Notes: a model not told the origin generated them from the sequence alone. 63,664 nucleotides of DNA from an uncultured Clostridia bacterium (GCA_947630475.1 CANRHR010000013.1:1-63664), one strand, 5' to 3'; shown: positions 42,722-52,310, counted from the stretch's first letter. Made by a program: numbers and translations.

Positions 42722-44299
42722 ATGAAAAAAAACCATTGTTATGAATTTGCCGAAGAAATATTTCAGCCTTTTATAGAACAACTTAATGACAGCTATAACA
42801 ATGAGTTTAAAAACAGAGCTGAAATTTTTGATATTTTGGATTATATTTTTTTTAAATGGTATACTTCACCTTATTTTAACAATGTATTTTTAACCCCTTA
42901 CAGAATGATAGATCAGTATATATGTGATTTTACCGAAAAAACACCTCAATATCGATTTGTTTTAAAACATTCCTGCAATAAGGGAATAATAAATTTTAAA
43001 ATAAAAAAATATAATTACAGTATAAAAGATCATATAATAGTTAAGGATTTAAAAAATTTTGTGGAAAATGGCGCTCTGTATTCTGTCTGCGGCATACAAT
43101 GCTTAAAAGATAAGAGAAATAAATTTTCTTTGTTTACCAAAGATTATATCAATTTTTTGTATGAGATAGCCCTTAAGCTTGGCTTTCTCGATAAGCTTGA
43201 TTCTATTTATGTTGAAAAAGAAATTTATGCTCCAAATAAGAATATTGAAGCTGTTGATAATCATCAGCTTATTTATGATATATGCAGTGCCGCTTCAGAG
43301 CTCGTTTGTGATAAATTTACCAATCTTTTGTATAGTATAGATACAAAACTTAAAGAAGAATTTGCCGATGCAAATGACTATGAAGTATTTTTTGAAAAAG
43401 CATTTGACAACCGTATTTTATATGAAATAATAAAATGCCGTGCAAGTGTTCATGATCTTCAAATAAGTTTTTTAGATGTTTTTGATATTTCCGTTGACAA
43501 TATAATTTCAAAAAAAATTTATGAGCTTAACAGAGAGGAGCTATTTTATATAAGGCTTTATTATTGGCTCGGAAAGAAAATAGAAAAATATTTTATTATA
43601 CCTTTCAGCCAATACCTTAATATTTTTATGCCGTTTTATCAAAAACGCTATAATATAAATTTATCACTTAAAGAATATTTCTACAATGAACATTTTAAAA
43701 ATGAAAGCACGCTTGAATATACATCAAGCTGTGGTTTTCAATTAACTGAGTTTGGCAAAGAGATTTTAGATATCAATGCGGAAGATGAATTTAAAAAATT
43801 TTTTAATACCGTTCCTTTGAAGGTGGTTTTATACCACATAAAAAATCAGCACAAAGAAAACAATAATATCAATTTAAAATCAAACAAAGTTTTAAAGCTT
43901 AAAATTCAGAATATGGAAGACAGAGATAACAATATAATTATAGAGGTTGTCGATAATATAACTCTTTCATATCTTCACAAAGAGATATGCTTAAGATTTT
44001 TTGAGCCTGTTGAAAACAGATATAGCTTTTATTGGGGAGAAAACAGAAGCCCTTTTACCGAATATCCAAGTTATATAAAAAATAAAAATACAAATATAAA
44101 AAATATCACCTCAAACTGCAATATTAAAGAAATACTTAACAGAAAAAATAAAAAATCTATGCTTATTATTCAGGCTAAAAGCTCGGAAATTAAATATTTA
44201 ATTGAATTTTTATATTCTTCCAATCCGGAGGAAAAAACATATCCATATCTTGTTGAAACAGGAAAAACTTATAAAGATATAATTAGAGCAAGCAGATGA
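42722..44299 (+). CDS. Hypothetical protein with pRiA4b ORF-3-like C-terminus
   Basis: A 525-residue soluble protein. The first 380 residues are helix-rich and Tyr/Phe-rich (for example EIFDILDYIFFKWY) and match nothing I recognise. From about residue 400 the sequence VLKLKIQNMEDRDNNIIIEV, a helix, YSFYWGENRSPF and a closing YPYLVETG resemble the plasmid pRiA4b ORF-3 domain, often found with mobile DNA but also as a chromosomal domain. The ATG at 42722 is preceded by GAGAGG. It stands alone between trmL and tRNA-Val. Function unknown; AT content is high but not unlike the neighbours. Confidence 0.5.
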   Translation: MKKNHCYEFAEEIFQPFIEQLNDSYNNEFKNRAEIFDILDYIFFKWYTSPYFNNVFLTPYRMIDQYICDFTEKTPQYRFVLKHSCNKGIINFKIKKYNYSIKDHIIVKDLKNFVENGALYSVCGIQCLKDKRNKFSLFTKDYINFLYEIALKLGFLDKLDSIYVEKEIYAPNKNIEAVDNHQLIYDICSAASELVCDKFTNLLYSIDTKLKEEFADANDYEVFFEKAFDNRILYEIIKCRASVHDLQISFLDVFDISVDNIISKKIYELNREELFYIRLYYWLGKKIEKYFIIPFSQYLNIFMPFYQKRYNINLSLKEYFYNEHFKNESTLEYTSSCGFQLTEFGKEILDINAEDEFKKFFNTVPLKVVLYHIKNQHKENNNINLKSNKVLKLKIQNMEDRDNNIIIEVVDNITLSYLHKEICLRFFEPVENRYSFYWGENRSPFTEYPSYIKNKNTNIKNITSNCNIKEILNRKNKKSMLIIQAKSSEIKYLIEFLYSSNPEEKTYPYLVETGKTYKDIIRASR

Positions 44300-44328
44300 T
44301 ATTTTTTGCAAAATGTTTATACGATTAT

Positions 44329-44377
44329 CGATAAGTAAAATTTTCCGCTATATTAAAGGCGGAAAATTTACTTATCG
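44329..44377. repeat. Near-perfect AAGTAAG-family hairpin
   Basis: CGATAAGTAAAATTTTCCGC (44329-44348) pairs with GCGGAAAATTTACTTATCG (44359-44377) with one bulged base and a 10-base loop. This is the most complete copy of the family in the window. It lies between genes and could end transcription in either direction or be a small mobile palindrome. Confidence 0.75.
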
Positions 44378-44442
44378 GTTAAGAAACAGGCAGAGCTTAA
44401 AAAGCTTTTAAAAATTGATTTCTGTTTCCATTATAAAAATGC

Positions 44443-44471
44443 TTGACTTTTAACATAAAATATGGTATCCT
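44443..44471 (+). promoter_or_regulatory. Promoter of tRNA-Val
   Basis: TTGACT (44443-44448), 17 bases, TATCCT (44466-44471), 17 bases before the tRNA 5' end. Confidence 0.7.
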
Positions 44472-44487
44472 ATCTTTAGATTGATTT

Positions 44488-44560
44488 GGGAGCATAGCTC
44501 AGCTGGGAGAGCATCTGCCTTACAAGCAGAGGGTCACAGGTTCGAGCCCTGTTGTTCCCA
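44488..44560 (+). tRNA. tRNA-Val (anticodon TAC)
   Basis: A full cloverleaf of 73 bases. The acceptor GGGAGCA pairs with TGTTCCC (one G-U) and the D arm is GCTC/GAGC. The anticodon stem TCTGC/GCAGA encloses CTTACAA (anticodon TAC), and the T arm is ACAGG/CCTGT with TTCGAGC. The discriminator is A, CCA is not encoded, and a T-run follows. Confidence 0.97.
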
Positions 44561-44640
44561 TTTTTTGTGCCTTATTTTATTGATAAACAAAATTATAAAA
44601 TATACTTGTTGTATTGTTATGGGGATAAGGAGTGAGTTTT

Positions 44641-45837
44641 ATGAAATTGTCAGATAAAATCAATGCTATTAGGGCTTCGGCTACATTAAGCATATCCGCA
44701 AGGGCAGCCAAAATGAAAGCTGAAGGCATTGATATAATAAGCTTTGGCGCAGGAGAGCCTGATTTTGATACTCCGGATTTTATCAAACAGGCTGCAATAA
44801 AAGCAATAAATGAAAACTACACTCATTATACTGCCTATGAAGGCTGCGAAGAGCTTCGTCGTGCTATTGCCGATAAGCTTAAAAGAGAGAATAATCTTGA
44901 TTACGATTATACTCAAATTGTTGTCAGCAACGGTTCAAAACATGCGCTTAATAATGCGTTTGCAGCTATACTTGACCCCGGCGATGAAGTTATTGTTCCG
45001 GCTCCGTTTTGGTTAAGCTATATAGAAATAATAAAAATGGAATATGGCGTTCCCGTTATTGTAAATACATATAAAGAAAAATCATTTAAAGTAAACAGCT
45101 CTATGCTTGAAAAAGTTTTGACAGACAAAACAAAGGCTTTGATTATAAACAGCCCGAATAATCCTACAGGTATGGTTTATACCGAGAGCGAACTTAAGGA
45201 TATTGCTGATTTTGCCCTTAAGCATGATTTGTTTGTTATATCGGATGAAATATATGAAAAGCTTATTTACAGCCATAAATTAAGGCATATAAGCATTGCT
45301 TCTCTTAATGATGAGATTTATAAAAGAACAATAGTTATAAACGGTTTATCAAAAAGCCATGCCATGACAGGCTGGAGAGTAGGATATACAGCCAGTTCAA
45401 AGGAAATTGCAAAGGCTATAGGAAGTATGCAAAGCCACAGCACATCAAATGTTAATTCTATTGCTCAAAAGGCGGCTATAGCAGCGCTTACAGGTGATCA
45501 AAGCTATGTTGAGCAAATGCTTACAGAGTTTAAGCACAGAAGAGATTATATCGCTCAGCGTATTTCTGATATCCCGCTTTTAAGCTCACTGCTTCCAAAG
45601 GGTGCGTTTTATCTTTTTGTTGATATATCAAAGCTTTGTTCCAAAACCATAGACGGCATAGAGATAAAAGACAGTGAAGATGTTGCCAAAATTTTGCTTG
45701 AGCGTTATAGAGTTGCTGTTGTTCCGTGCAATGTTTTTGGTTATGAAAATTATATAAGAATTTCTTATGCAACATCAATGAGCAACATCGTTGAAGGTGT
45801 AAACAGAATAGAAAAATTCGTTAAACAGAATTTTTAA
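44641..45837 (+). CDS. aspC: Aspartate aminotransferase (class I, Ib type)
   Basis: A PLP-dependent aminotransferase of 398 residues that exchanges amino groups between aspartate or related amino acids and 2-oxoglutarate. Key parts are SFGAGEPDFDTPDF (about 31-44), HYTAYEGCEELRRAI, NSPNNPTGMVY with the substrate-positioning Asn (about 170), and DEIYEKLIY. The PLP lysine lies in INGLSKSHAMTGWRVGY (about 234-240). A GTG nine bases upstream abuts the AAGGAG site, so the ATG at 44641 is preferred. It is a single gene between tRNA-Val and a hairpin terminator. Exact substrate range cannot be read from sequence. Confidence 0.9.
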   Translation: MKLSDKINAIRASATLSISARAAKMKAEGIDIISFGAGEPDFDTPDFIKQAAIKAINENYTHYTAYEGCEELRRAIADKLKRENNLDYDYTQIVVSNGSKHALNNAFAAILDPGDEVIVPAPFWLSYIEIIKMEYGVPVIVNTYKEKSFKVNSSMLEKVLTDKTKALIINSPNNPTGMVYTESELKDIADFALKHDLFVISDEIYEKLIYSHKLRHISIASLNDEIYKRTIVINGLSKSHAMTGWRVGYTASSKEIAKAIGSMQSHSTSNVNSIAQKAAIAALTGDQSYVEQMLTEFKHRRDYIAQRISDIPLLSSLLPKGAFYLFVDISKLCSKTIDGIEIKDSEDVAKILLERYRVAVVPCNVFGYENYIRISYATSMSNIVEGVNRIEKFVKQNF

Positions 45838-45839
45838 TT

Positions 45840-45868
45840 AAAAGCTGACGGCAGTCAGCTTTTTTACT
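45840..45868 (+). terminator. Terminator after the aminotransferase gene
   Basis: AAAAGCTGAC, GGCA loop, GTCAGCTTTTTT. A compact stem with a T-run just after the stop codon. Confidence 0.85.
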
Positions 45869-45896
45869 GGTCAAATTTATATTATGGAGTGATCAA

Positions 45897-47951
45897 ATGC
45901 AGTTAAGTCAAAGTATAAGCGAAATAAAAAATATAGGTGAGCAAAGAACAAAAAAGTTAAACAAGCTTGGCGTATTCACAATAGAAGATTTAATTGAATA
46001 TTTTCCCAGAGATTATGATGACAGAAGCCATATAACAAAAATAAGTGAAATAAAGCTGAACCAAGTAAATACAATTAAAGGCAGACTTATTGCAAAACCC
46101 GAAACAATGCGAATGAAGTCTATACAAATAACTAAAGCACGAATTGAAGATAACGGCGCAATACTGGAGCTTGTATGGTTTAATCAGCCGTATCTCAAAA
46201 ATACCCTTAAGCCCAAGGCTGAATATATGTTTACGGGAAAGGTTTGTGAAAAATATGCAAGACTGCAGATGGAAAATCCGGATTATGAAATAATAGATAA
46301 CGGAGAGCTTTTAAACAGCGGCAGGATAATTCCTATATATGCTTCTACATATAAATTTTCTCAAAAGCTTTTTAGAGGACTTATTTTTGAAATATTAAAA
46401 GAAATTAAAGGGCAGCTTGAAGAATTTATTCCGGATACTGTCAGAAAAAATTTTAACCTCTGCGAAAGAAGCTTTGCCATTGAAAATATACATTTTCCCA
46501 AAAACGATGAGAGCTTTTTTTTGGCACGAAAAAGACTTGTTTTTGAAGAATTGTTTTTGCTTCAAATGCGGCTTTTACAGCTTAAGGGAAACATCAAAAA
46601 AAGAAAAAGCGGCGCAGTTTTCAATAATCTCTCTTATAATGAGATTAAAGAAAGATTTGGTTTTGAACTTACAAACGCCCAAAAAAAAGTTATAAATGAA
46701 ATAACAGAGGATTTTAAAACAAATACGGCTATGAACAGGCTCATTCAAGGAGATGTAGGATCGGGAAAAACAGCCGTTGCAATGACAGCAGCTTTTATAG
46801 CCGTAAAAAACGGTTTTCAGTGCGCAATGATGGCTCCTACGGATGTTTTGGCAAATCAGCATTATGAAAGTTTTAAAAGCATATTTGAACCTTTAAACAT
46901 AAATTGTGTATTATTATCCGGAGCACAAAAAAAGAAAGAGAAAAATGAAATATACGAAAAAATAAAAAATTCGCAGGCAGATATTATAATAGGAACTCAT
47001 GCTGTTATTCAAGATGCCGTAAAATTTAATGCTTTAGGTCTTGTTATAACCGATGAGCAGCATCGCTTTGGCGTTAATCAAAGGAACCTTTTGGCTGAAA
47101 AAGGAAATAACCCTCATATTCTTGTTATGACGGCAACTCCTATACCGAGAAGCCTTGCCCTGATTTTATATGGCGATTTGGATATATCGATAATAGATGA
47201 AATGCCTCCGGGAAGGAAGAAAATTGATACTATTTCGGTAAACACAAATTATCGAAGCAGAGTATATAATTTTATAATAAAAAATGCCTCTGAGGGCAGG
47301 CAAAGCTATATAATTTGTCCGATGATTGAAGAGGGTGAAAACAAAGAGCTCAAGGCGGTAATTGAATATACCCAAAAGCTTAAGGATGAGGTTTTTTATA
47401 ACATAAGAGTAGAATGTATACATGGAAAAATGAAATCAGCAGATAAACAAGAAATAATGAAAGAGTTTTCAGAAGGCAAAATTGACGTTCTTATCTCAAC
47501 AACAGTTATAGAGGTTGGTATAAATATACCTAATGCGACAATTATGCTTATAGAAAACGCCGAAAGATTTGGTCTTTCTCAGCTTCATCAGCTTAGAGGG
47601 CGTGTTGGAAGAGGCGCTGATAAATCTTATTGCATCTTAATCAGCGATTCAAAAAATAAAATTACTGCTCAGCGACTAAAGGTTATGACTCAAACTGAAA
47701 ACGGATTTGAAATAAGCGAAAAAGATCTTGAGCTTAGAGGACCGGGTGATTTTTTCGGAACAAGACAGCATGGTATACCCGAGCTTAAAATAGCAAATCT
47801 TTATAAAGATATACCTATTCTTAAGGAGGTTCAAAAGGCTGCCCAATGGCTGTATTCGGTTGATCCCGATTTGAAGCTTGATGAAAATCAAAAGCTTAAT
47901 AAAAGGATCGAAAGATTTTTTGAATTTTCCGATTATAAAATATCGTTGTAA
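45897..47951 (+). CDS. recG: ATP-dependent DNA helicase RecG
   Basis: A branch-migrating helicase of 684 residues that remodels stalled forks and Holliday junctions. The N-terminal wedge/OB domain (about 55-150) is followed by superfamily 2 motifs: motif I GDVGSGKTAVAMTAA (about 283-297), TDVLANQHY, motif II DEQH, motif III MTATPIPRSLAL. Motif VI is QLHQLRGRVGRG (about 562-573), and the C-terminal RecG signature is DLELRGPGDFFGTRQHG. GGAGTGA precedes the ATG at 45897. It lies between a terminator and the promoter of the next pair, so it is probably a single-gene transcript. Confidence 0.96.
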   Translation: MQLSQSISEIKNIGEQRTKKLNKLGVFTIEDLIEYFPRDYDDRSHITKISEIKLNQVNTIKGRLIAKPETMRMKSIQITKARIEDNGAILELVWFNQPYLKNTLKPKAEYMFTGKVCEKYARLQMENPDYEIIDNGELLNSGRIIPIYASTYKFSQKLFRGLIFEILKEIKGQLEEFIPDTVRKNFNLCERSFAIENIHFPKNDESFFLARKRLVFEELFLLQMRLLQLKGNIKKRKSGAVFNNLSYNEIKERFGFELTNAQKKVINEITEDFKTNTAMNRLIQGDVGSGKTAVAMTAAFIAVKNGFQCAMMAPTDVLANQHYESFKSIFEPLNINCVLLSGAQKKKEKNEIYEKIKNSQADIIIGTHAVIQDAVKFNALGLVITDEQHRFGVNQRNLLAEKGNNPHILVMTATPIPRSLALILYGDLDISIIDEMPPGRKKIDTISVNTNYRSRVYNFIIKNASEGRQSYIICPMIEEGENKELKAVIEYTQKLKDEVFYNIRVECIHGKMKSADKQEIMKEFSEGKIDVLISTTVIEVGINIPNATIMLIENAERFGLSQLHQLRGRVGRGADKSYCILISDSKNKITAQRLKVMTQTENGFEISEKDLELRGPGDFFGTRQHGIPELKIANLYKDIPILKEVQKAAQWLYSVDPDLKLDENQKLNKRIERFFEFSDYKISL

Positions 47952-47983
47952 ATTTATCCGGCCGGCAATATCATTAACAGCAG

Positions 47984-48012
47984 TTGTAAAAAGGGCTTAA
48001 TTGTGATATAAT
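47984..48012 (+). promoter_or_regulatory. Promoter of the dnaD-like/dnaI-like pair
   Basis: TTGTAA (47984-47989), 17 bases, TATAAT (48007-48012), 71 bases before the first gene. Confidence 0.7.
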
Positions 48013-48083
48013 TCAGATTGTCAATGGCTTGTCTTGCAGTAAAATTTTAAAATGCAAAAAATTGCGCTAATATGGGTGATTGT

Positions 48084-49172
48084 ATGAATCTGTGTTTTAA
48101 AACAGGGGTTGGGCTGGATTTTACACCTGTTTCCAATATTTTTATAGATGAATATATAAAAGGTGCAAATCCTGCTTTTGTAAGCGTTTATCTTATTTCG
48201 TTAAGATATTTTTATCCTTCGGGCAATATAGATACAAAGACAATTTCTGAAATTTCGGGCTTGTTGGAATCCGATGTTGTTAAAGCGTTTGAATATTGGC
48301 AGCAAAAAGGCGTAATTAATTTTGAAAAAAACGATGATGATTCTATTACATTAGAATTTATTGATCTTAAAGAGATGCTTATTAAAAAAGAAGCGGAAAA
48401 ACAAGCTGCTATTGCTTTGGAAAATGAGCTTGAAAATAAAAAAGCAGAGAAAAAGTCTACAGATAAAATTCAATATTCAAATGAAGAAATAAAAATAATT
48501 TCAGAAAAAAATCCTGAGATAAGCTTTATTTTTAATATGGCTGAAAAATATTTCGGAAAGCTTTTAACAGGCAATGACAGAAATATTCTTGTTTCGGTTT
48601 ATGATTGGCTTCAGCTTCCTATTGAGGTTATTGCGGTATTAATAACTTATTGCAGTGAAAATAATAAAAATATGCGTTATCTTGAAAAAGTTGCCATAGA
48701 TTGGAATGAAAAGGGAATAGATACGGAGGAAAAGGCAGCGGAGTATCTAAATATGTTTAATAACGAATATAAGGATATTATGCTTGCCTTTGGCATAAGA
48801 AACAGAGAGCCTCTCGAAATCGAGCAAAATTATATGAGAAAATGGCTTAAAGTATTTAAAATGCCTATATCCATTATAAAAGAAGCCTGCATGAGATCCG
48901 TAACAGCAACGGGAAAGCCAAGCTTTAATTATGCAGACAAAATACTTAAAAATTGGTTTGAAAAAAATATTAAAACATTTGAGGATATAAAAAAGGCTGA
49001 TGACGAGTTTGTGAGAACAAGAAAACAAAATACTGCTTCACAGCCTATTAAACCTGATGTTAAAAGCCGTTTTGCAAATTATGAGCAAAGAAAAATGGAT
49101 CCGATTAAAATGAGAGAGCTTGAAAGAAAAATACTTGAAAGAGATCTGAAAAAATTGGAGGGGAATAAATGA
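48084..49172 (+). CDS. DnaD-domain primosomal protein
   Basis: A 362-residue replication-initiation protein. The N-terminal winged-helix part (about 1-95, SVYLISLRYFYPSGNIDTKTIS) is followed by a charged linker and two DnaB_2/DnaD C-terminal domains. These are at about 145-230 (YFGKLLTGNDRNILVSVYDW) and about 235-310 (YMRKWLKVFKMPISIIKEAC). In Firmicutes such proteins act with a DnaI/DnaC helicase loader to load replicative helicase. The ATG at 48084 is preceded by GGGTGAT; another ATG 12 bases upstream is possible. The stop overlaps the start of the next gene by four bases, a tight pairing with the loader-like ATPase. Confidence 0.88.
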   Translation: MNLCFKTGVGLDFTPVSNIFIDEYIKGANPAFVSVYLISLRYFYPSGNIDTKTISEISGLLESDVVKAFEYWQQKGVINFEKNDDDSITLEFIDLKEMLIKKEAEKQAAIALENELENKKAEKKSTDKIQYSNEEIKIISEKNPEISFIFNMAEKYFGKLLTGNDRNILVSVYDWLQLPIEVIAVLITYCSENNKNMRYLEKVAIDWNEKGIDTEEKAAEYLNMFNNEYKDIMLAFGIRNREPLEIEQNYMRKWLKVFKMPISIIKEACMRSVTATGKPSFNYADKILKNWFEKNIKTFEDIKKADDEFVRTRKQNTASQPIKPDVKSRFANYEQRKMDPIKMRELERKILERDLKKLEGNK

Positions 49173-50164
49173 GCAAAGCTCAAATATATGAAAATATTTT
49201 CAGAGAATACGAAAAAATAAGAGATGAAAACAAAAGGATTGCCGAAGCAAGAAAATATAAAATTTATAATGAACTTCCGAGAATAAAAGAAATAGATGAA
49301 GAAATAAATATGCTTGGCTTTAAAATTTCAAAAGCTGTTCTCAATGCCGAAACGGATTTGCAAAAAAATAAATATATAGAAGAGATACATAATAAAAATG
49401 CTATGTTGGCATATGAAAAAAAAAGTATTCTTATGAACGCCGGTTATGATGCTGATTATTTGGATCCAATTTACAGATGCAGCAAATGTAAAGATACGGG
49501 AAGAATTGAAAATAAAAAATGCAGTTGTATTTCAAGGCTTTATATAAATGCAGTTTATGAAATGAGTAATGTTAAGGATATTGCTCAAATGAATAATTTT
49601 GACAGCTTTGATTTAAATTATTATCCTAAGAGCATAGATAAAGAAGAGGGAATCTCACCATACGAAAATATGAAGAGAAATCTTGCGATTTGCCGTGATT
49701 TCTGCAAAAATTTTGAAAATGATTTTAAAAATCTTATTTTTTACGGAAATTCAGGCTTAGGCAAAACATTTTTATGCTCAGCAATAGCTAAAGAGCTTTT
49801 GGATAAAGGCAAAAATGTAATATATATAAGCGCTTTTACCCTTTTTAAAATTATTGAAGATGAAAAATTTGACAGAACCGATGATATTGACAGCAGTGAA
49901 TTTTTTAAAAATCTGCTTGAATCGGAGCTTTTAATAATTGATGATTTGGGAACAGAATTTTCAACTATTATTTCAACTTCGGCGCTTTTTAATATTATAA
50001 ACACAAGATTTATCAATTCAGATCCAACCATTATATCTACAAATTTGTCGCCTGTGGAGATGACAAATCAATATTCCGAAAGAATTGTATCCAGAATATA
50101 CGGAGAATATACGGTTTTAAAATTTTTTGGCGATGACATAAGAATTTTAAAAAGGCTTCGTTAA
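49169..50164 (+). CDS. DnaC/DnaI-type helicase-loader ATPase
   Basis: A 331-residue AAA+ ATPase. An N-terminal coiled region (about 1-100) leads to a zinc-finger-like YRCSKCKDTGRIENKKCSC (about 106-124). The AAA+ domain has Walker A FYGNSGLGKTFLCSAIAK (about 191-208), Walker B LLIIDDLGTEF (about 252-262), and sensor/arginine residues in IISTNLSP and SERIVSRI. This is the plan of DnaI. It overlaps the DnaD-like gene by four bases, so the two are translated together and probably form the helicase-loading unit. GGAGG precedes the ATG. Confidence 0.9.
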   Translation: MSKAQIYENIFREYEKIRDENKRIAEARKYKIYNELPRIKEIDEEINMLGFKISKAVLNAETDLQKNKYIEEIHNKNAMLAYEKKSILMNAGYDADYLDPIYRCSKCKDTGRIENKKCSCISRLYINAVYEMSNVKDIAQMNNFDSFDLNYYPKSIDKEEGISPYENMKRNLAICRDFCKNFENDFKNLIFYGNSGLGKTFLCSAIAKELLDKGKNVIYISAFTLFKIIEDEKFDRTDDIDSSEFFKNLLESELLIIDDLGTEFSTIISTSALFNIINTRFINSDPTIISTNLSPVEMTNQYSERIVSRIYGEYTVLKFFGDDIRILKRLR

Positions 50165-50347
50165 AAACCGTTGATGAGTGCCGAAAAAGTTTGTTAAGTT
50201 TTTTCGGCAAAAATAAATTTGTCTGCGGATTTAAAAAATAAGGCTTTTTGCCAGTACGAATATATTTTAAGTATAAAATTAAACTTAAAAAGAATAATTA
50301 AATATAGGATGATTTTACAAAAATGATTTTTTTGAAGGGTTTGTTTT

Positions 50348-51028
50348 ATGCTTAAACTTATAGTATTGGCTGAAATTCCTGTTTTTATTTTTTTATTTTA
50401 TATATATATTAAAGATAAATTTGAAAGAGAACCTATTTGTCTTGCAGTGACAGGCTTTTTTTGGGGTGCTTTTATGAGCGCTCCAATAGCGTTATGCGAA
50501 AAGCTTATGGAAAGCTTTACACCGAAAGATCCTTATTTTGAAGCATTTTACTCTTCGTTTTTGACTGCGGCATTTATTGAAGAGGGTTTTAAGTTTATTG
50601 TCCTTTATTTTTTAATAAAGCGAAACAAAGAGTTTGATGAGGCGTTTGATGCTGTTGTATACAGTGTTTTTATTTCTTTGGGCTTTGCGGGAACAGAAAA
50701 TATATTTTATGTTTTATCACCGGAGCTTGGCGGCATTGAAACAGGGATTTTAAGAGCTTTTTTTGCTGTTCCGGCGCATGGATTATTTGGAGTATGCATG
50801 GGTTATTATTTCAGCCTTTGCAAATTTTCGTGTTTTAAAAAACTTAGTGTCCTTAATTCATTTTTTGCCTCTTTTATCCGTCATGGGCTTTATGATTTTT
50901 TATTATTTTTGCCGTTTAAGTTTTTAGATTTTGTTTTTTTGGTATTTATTTTATATTTATGGGTATGGGGATTTCTGAAAATCAATAAACTTATACAAAG
51001 CTATCCTTTTAATAAACATATTTTTTAG
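50348..51028 (+). CDS. prsW: PrsW-family membrane protease
   Basis: A 226-residue protein with about seven membrane helices and the PrsW glutamic-type protease motifs. These are FIEEGFKFIVLYF (EExxK, about 77-89), FDEAFDAVVYSVFISLGFAGTENIFY (about 96-121), and VPAHGLFGVCMGYYF with the conserved His (about 145). In B. subtilis PrsW cuts the anti-sigma factor RsiW; the target here is unknown. The ATG at 50348 has GAAGGG upstream. The 183-base gap before it holds a hairpin (GCCGAAAAA/TTTTTCGGC, 50180-50208) and a GTACGAATAT repeat scrap. Confidence 0.85.
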   Translation: MLKLIVLAEIPVFIFLFYIYIKDKFEREPICLAVTGFFWGAFMSAPIALCEKLMESFTPKDPYFEAFYSSFLTAAFIEEGFKFIVLYFLIKRNKEFDEAFDAVVYSVFISLGFAGTENIFYVLSPELGGIETGILRAFFAVPAHGLFGVCMGYYFSLCKFSCFKKLSVLNSFFASFIRHGLYDFLLFLPFKFLDFVFLVFILYLWVWGFLKINKLIQSYPFNKHIF

Positions 51029-51046
51029 CAAATTTTTCTTTTTATG

Positions 51047-51075
51047 TTGAAAAGCTGTAAAAAAAAGAGTATAAT
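51047..51075 (+). promoter_or_regulatory. Promoter before the Nudix gene
   Basis: TTGAAA (51047-51052), 17 bases, TATAAT (51070-51075). The leader to 51261 contains AACCGACAAGTAAGGAC...CTGTCGGTT (51096-51156), an AAGTAAG-family hairpin. Confidence 0.65.
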
Positions 51076-51260
51076 TTTTATATGAAATTTTATTTAACCG
51101 ACAAGTAAGGACATATACTACGGCTTAAATACAGACATAACTAAATGCTGTCGGTTATTGGCGTTTTTGCGCAGCAAATAATCAGCAAATGGTCTTTGGC
51201 TGCAATTTTATATTCTTAAACTGAAAACTCGTGGCCTGATGATGAATTGGGGGAGATTAT

Positions 51261-51692
51261 GTGATTGAAGCAGTCAGCTGCGGCGGTGTTGTTATCTATA
51301 GGGGAAAGATACTTTTGCTGTATAAAAACCAAAATGGGCGTTATATGGGTTGGGTTATGCCCAAAGGGACTGTTGAATCCGGCGAAAGCTTTAAACAGAC
51401 TGCCTTAAGAGAGGTTAAAGAGGAAACGGATATAGATGCTAAAATAATAAAATATATCGGTAAAACTCAATATTTTTTTAGGGGAAGCACCGATCTTGTC
51501 AAAAAAACGGTTCATTGGTACCTTATGTTGGCAGCATCGTTTTATTGCAGGCCTCAGGCAGAGGAATTTTTTACGGATATTGGATTTTATAAGCAGCATG
51601 AAGCATATTATCTGCTTAAGTTTCAGGATGAAAAGCAGATAATGAAAAAAGCATGGTATGAATATAATGAAATGAAAAAAATAAGGTATTGA
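51261..51692 (+). CDS. Nudix hydrolase
   Basis: A 143-residue pyrophosphohydrolase acting on nucleoside diphosphate-linked compounds. The Nudix box is GTVESGESFKQTALREVKEE followed by TDI (about 36-58), complete with the metal-binding REVKEE glutamates. The N-terminal SCGGVVIYRGKILLLYKNQNGRYMGWVMPKG is typical of small diadenosine or generic Nudix proteins; the substrate is not evident. The start is GTG at 51261 with GGGGGAG upstream; the ATG two bases before is out of frame. Confidence 0.9.
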   Translation: MIEAVSCGGVVIYRGKILLLYKNQNGRYMGWVMPKGTVESGESFKQTALREVKEETDIDAKIIKYIGKTQYFFRGSTDLVKKTVHWYLMLAASFYCRPQAEEFFTDIGFYKQHEAYYLLKFQDEKQIMKKAWYEYNEMKKIRY

Positions 51693-51787
51693 TGCTGTGG
51701 TGTATATGGTTTATTTGAAAAGTTGTTACAAAAAATAAATTTTAAAATATGTACCAAAAACATATTAAATTTTAAGGAGTGGTTCAG

Positions 51788-52054
51788 ATGAAAAACGAAT
51801 TGATATTTGATGAAATCAAAAAAGAATTGAAAAAGCTTCAGGAAAAAAGCAGCAGCAAGGTTATATTGCTTATAGTTTTGAGCATGGTGGCAGTTGGTCT
51901 TACGGCTGTTTTGGTTATAATGAAAATTAAGGATAAATATAAATTTGATGAATCAGAATTTGATGATGACGAATATGTTTATTATGATGATGATAATGAT
52001 GACGATGAACAGTATTATGATGATTATCGTGCCCTTGATTATGATCATGAGTAA
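51788..52054 (+). CDS. Small membrane protein with acidic Tyr/Asp tail
   Basis: An 88-residue protein. A charged cytoplasmic helix (about 1-23, DEIKKELKKLQEKSSS) leads into one membrane helix (about 24-45, VILLIVLSMVAVGLTAVLVIM). A very acidic tail, rich in Asp and Tyr (DESEFDDDEYVYYDDD), follows. The ATG at 51788 has AAGGAG upstream. The acidic tail could bind metal or pair with basic proteins, but this is guesswork. It lies between the Nudix gene and the flavoprotein gene. I do not recognise the family. Confidence 0.6.
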   Translation: MKNELIFDEIKKELKKLQEKSSSKVILLIVLSMVAVGLTAVLVIMKIKDKYKFDESEFDDDEYVYYDDDNDDDEQYYDDYRALDYDHE

Positions 52055-52236
52055 TATCGGTAAGAGCATATACAGATTATTTTTAAATAAAAATTGGCGA
52101 ACGCTGATATAACCTCAAATAATCGGCGTTTGTCATAAAAAATATTGCCTGCCGATAAAAATCTATATGTCAATCCAATATACATAAGCGAAAATTTTAT
52201 ATTTAAAAATTAAAAATTAAAAATTAATTGTGCAGA

Positions 52237-52265
52237 TTGACAAAGCTGTTTTTTTAAAGTATACT
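52237..52265 (+). promoter_or_regulatory. Promoter of the FabK-like gene
   Basis: TTGACA (52237-52242), 17 bases, TATACT (52260-52265). It lies 46 bases before the ATG at 52311, which supports that start over longer upstream readings. Confidence 0.82.
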
Positions 52266-52310
52266 CACCATAGAATAATTGGATTTTTGTTGACAGCGGG
52301 GGAGTTAATT

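Noticed and set aside
50180..50208. Hairpin after the DnaI-like gene as terminator
   Set aside because: The stem is followed by an A-rich, not T-rich, stretch on the plus strand, so only a hairpin can be claimed.
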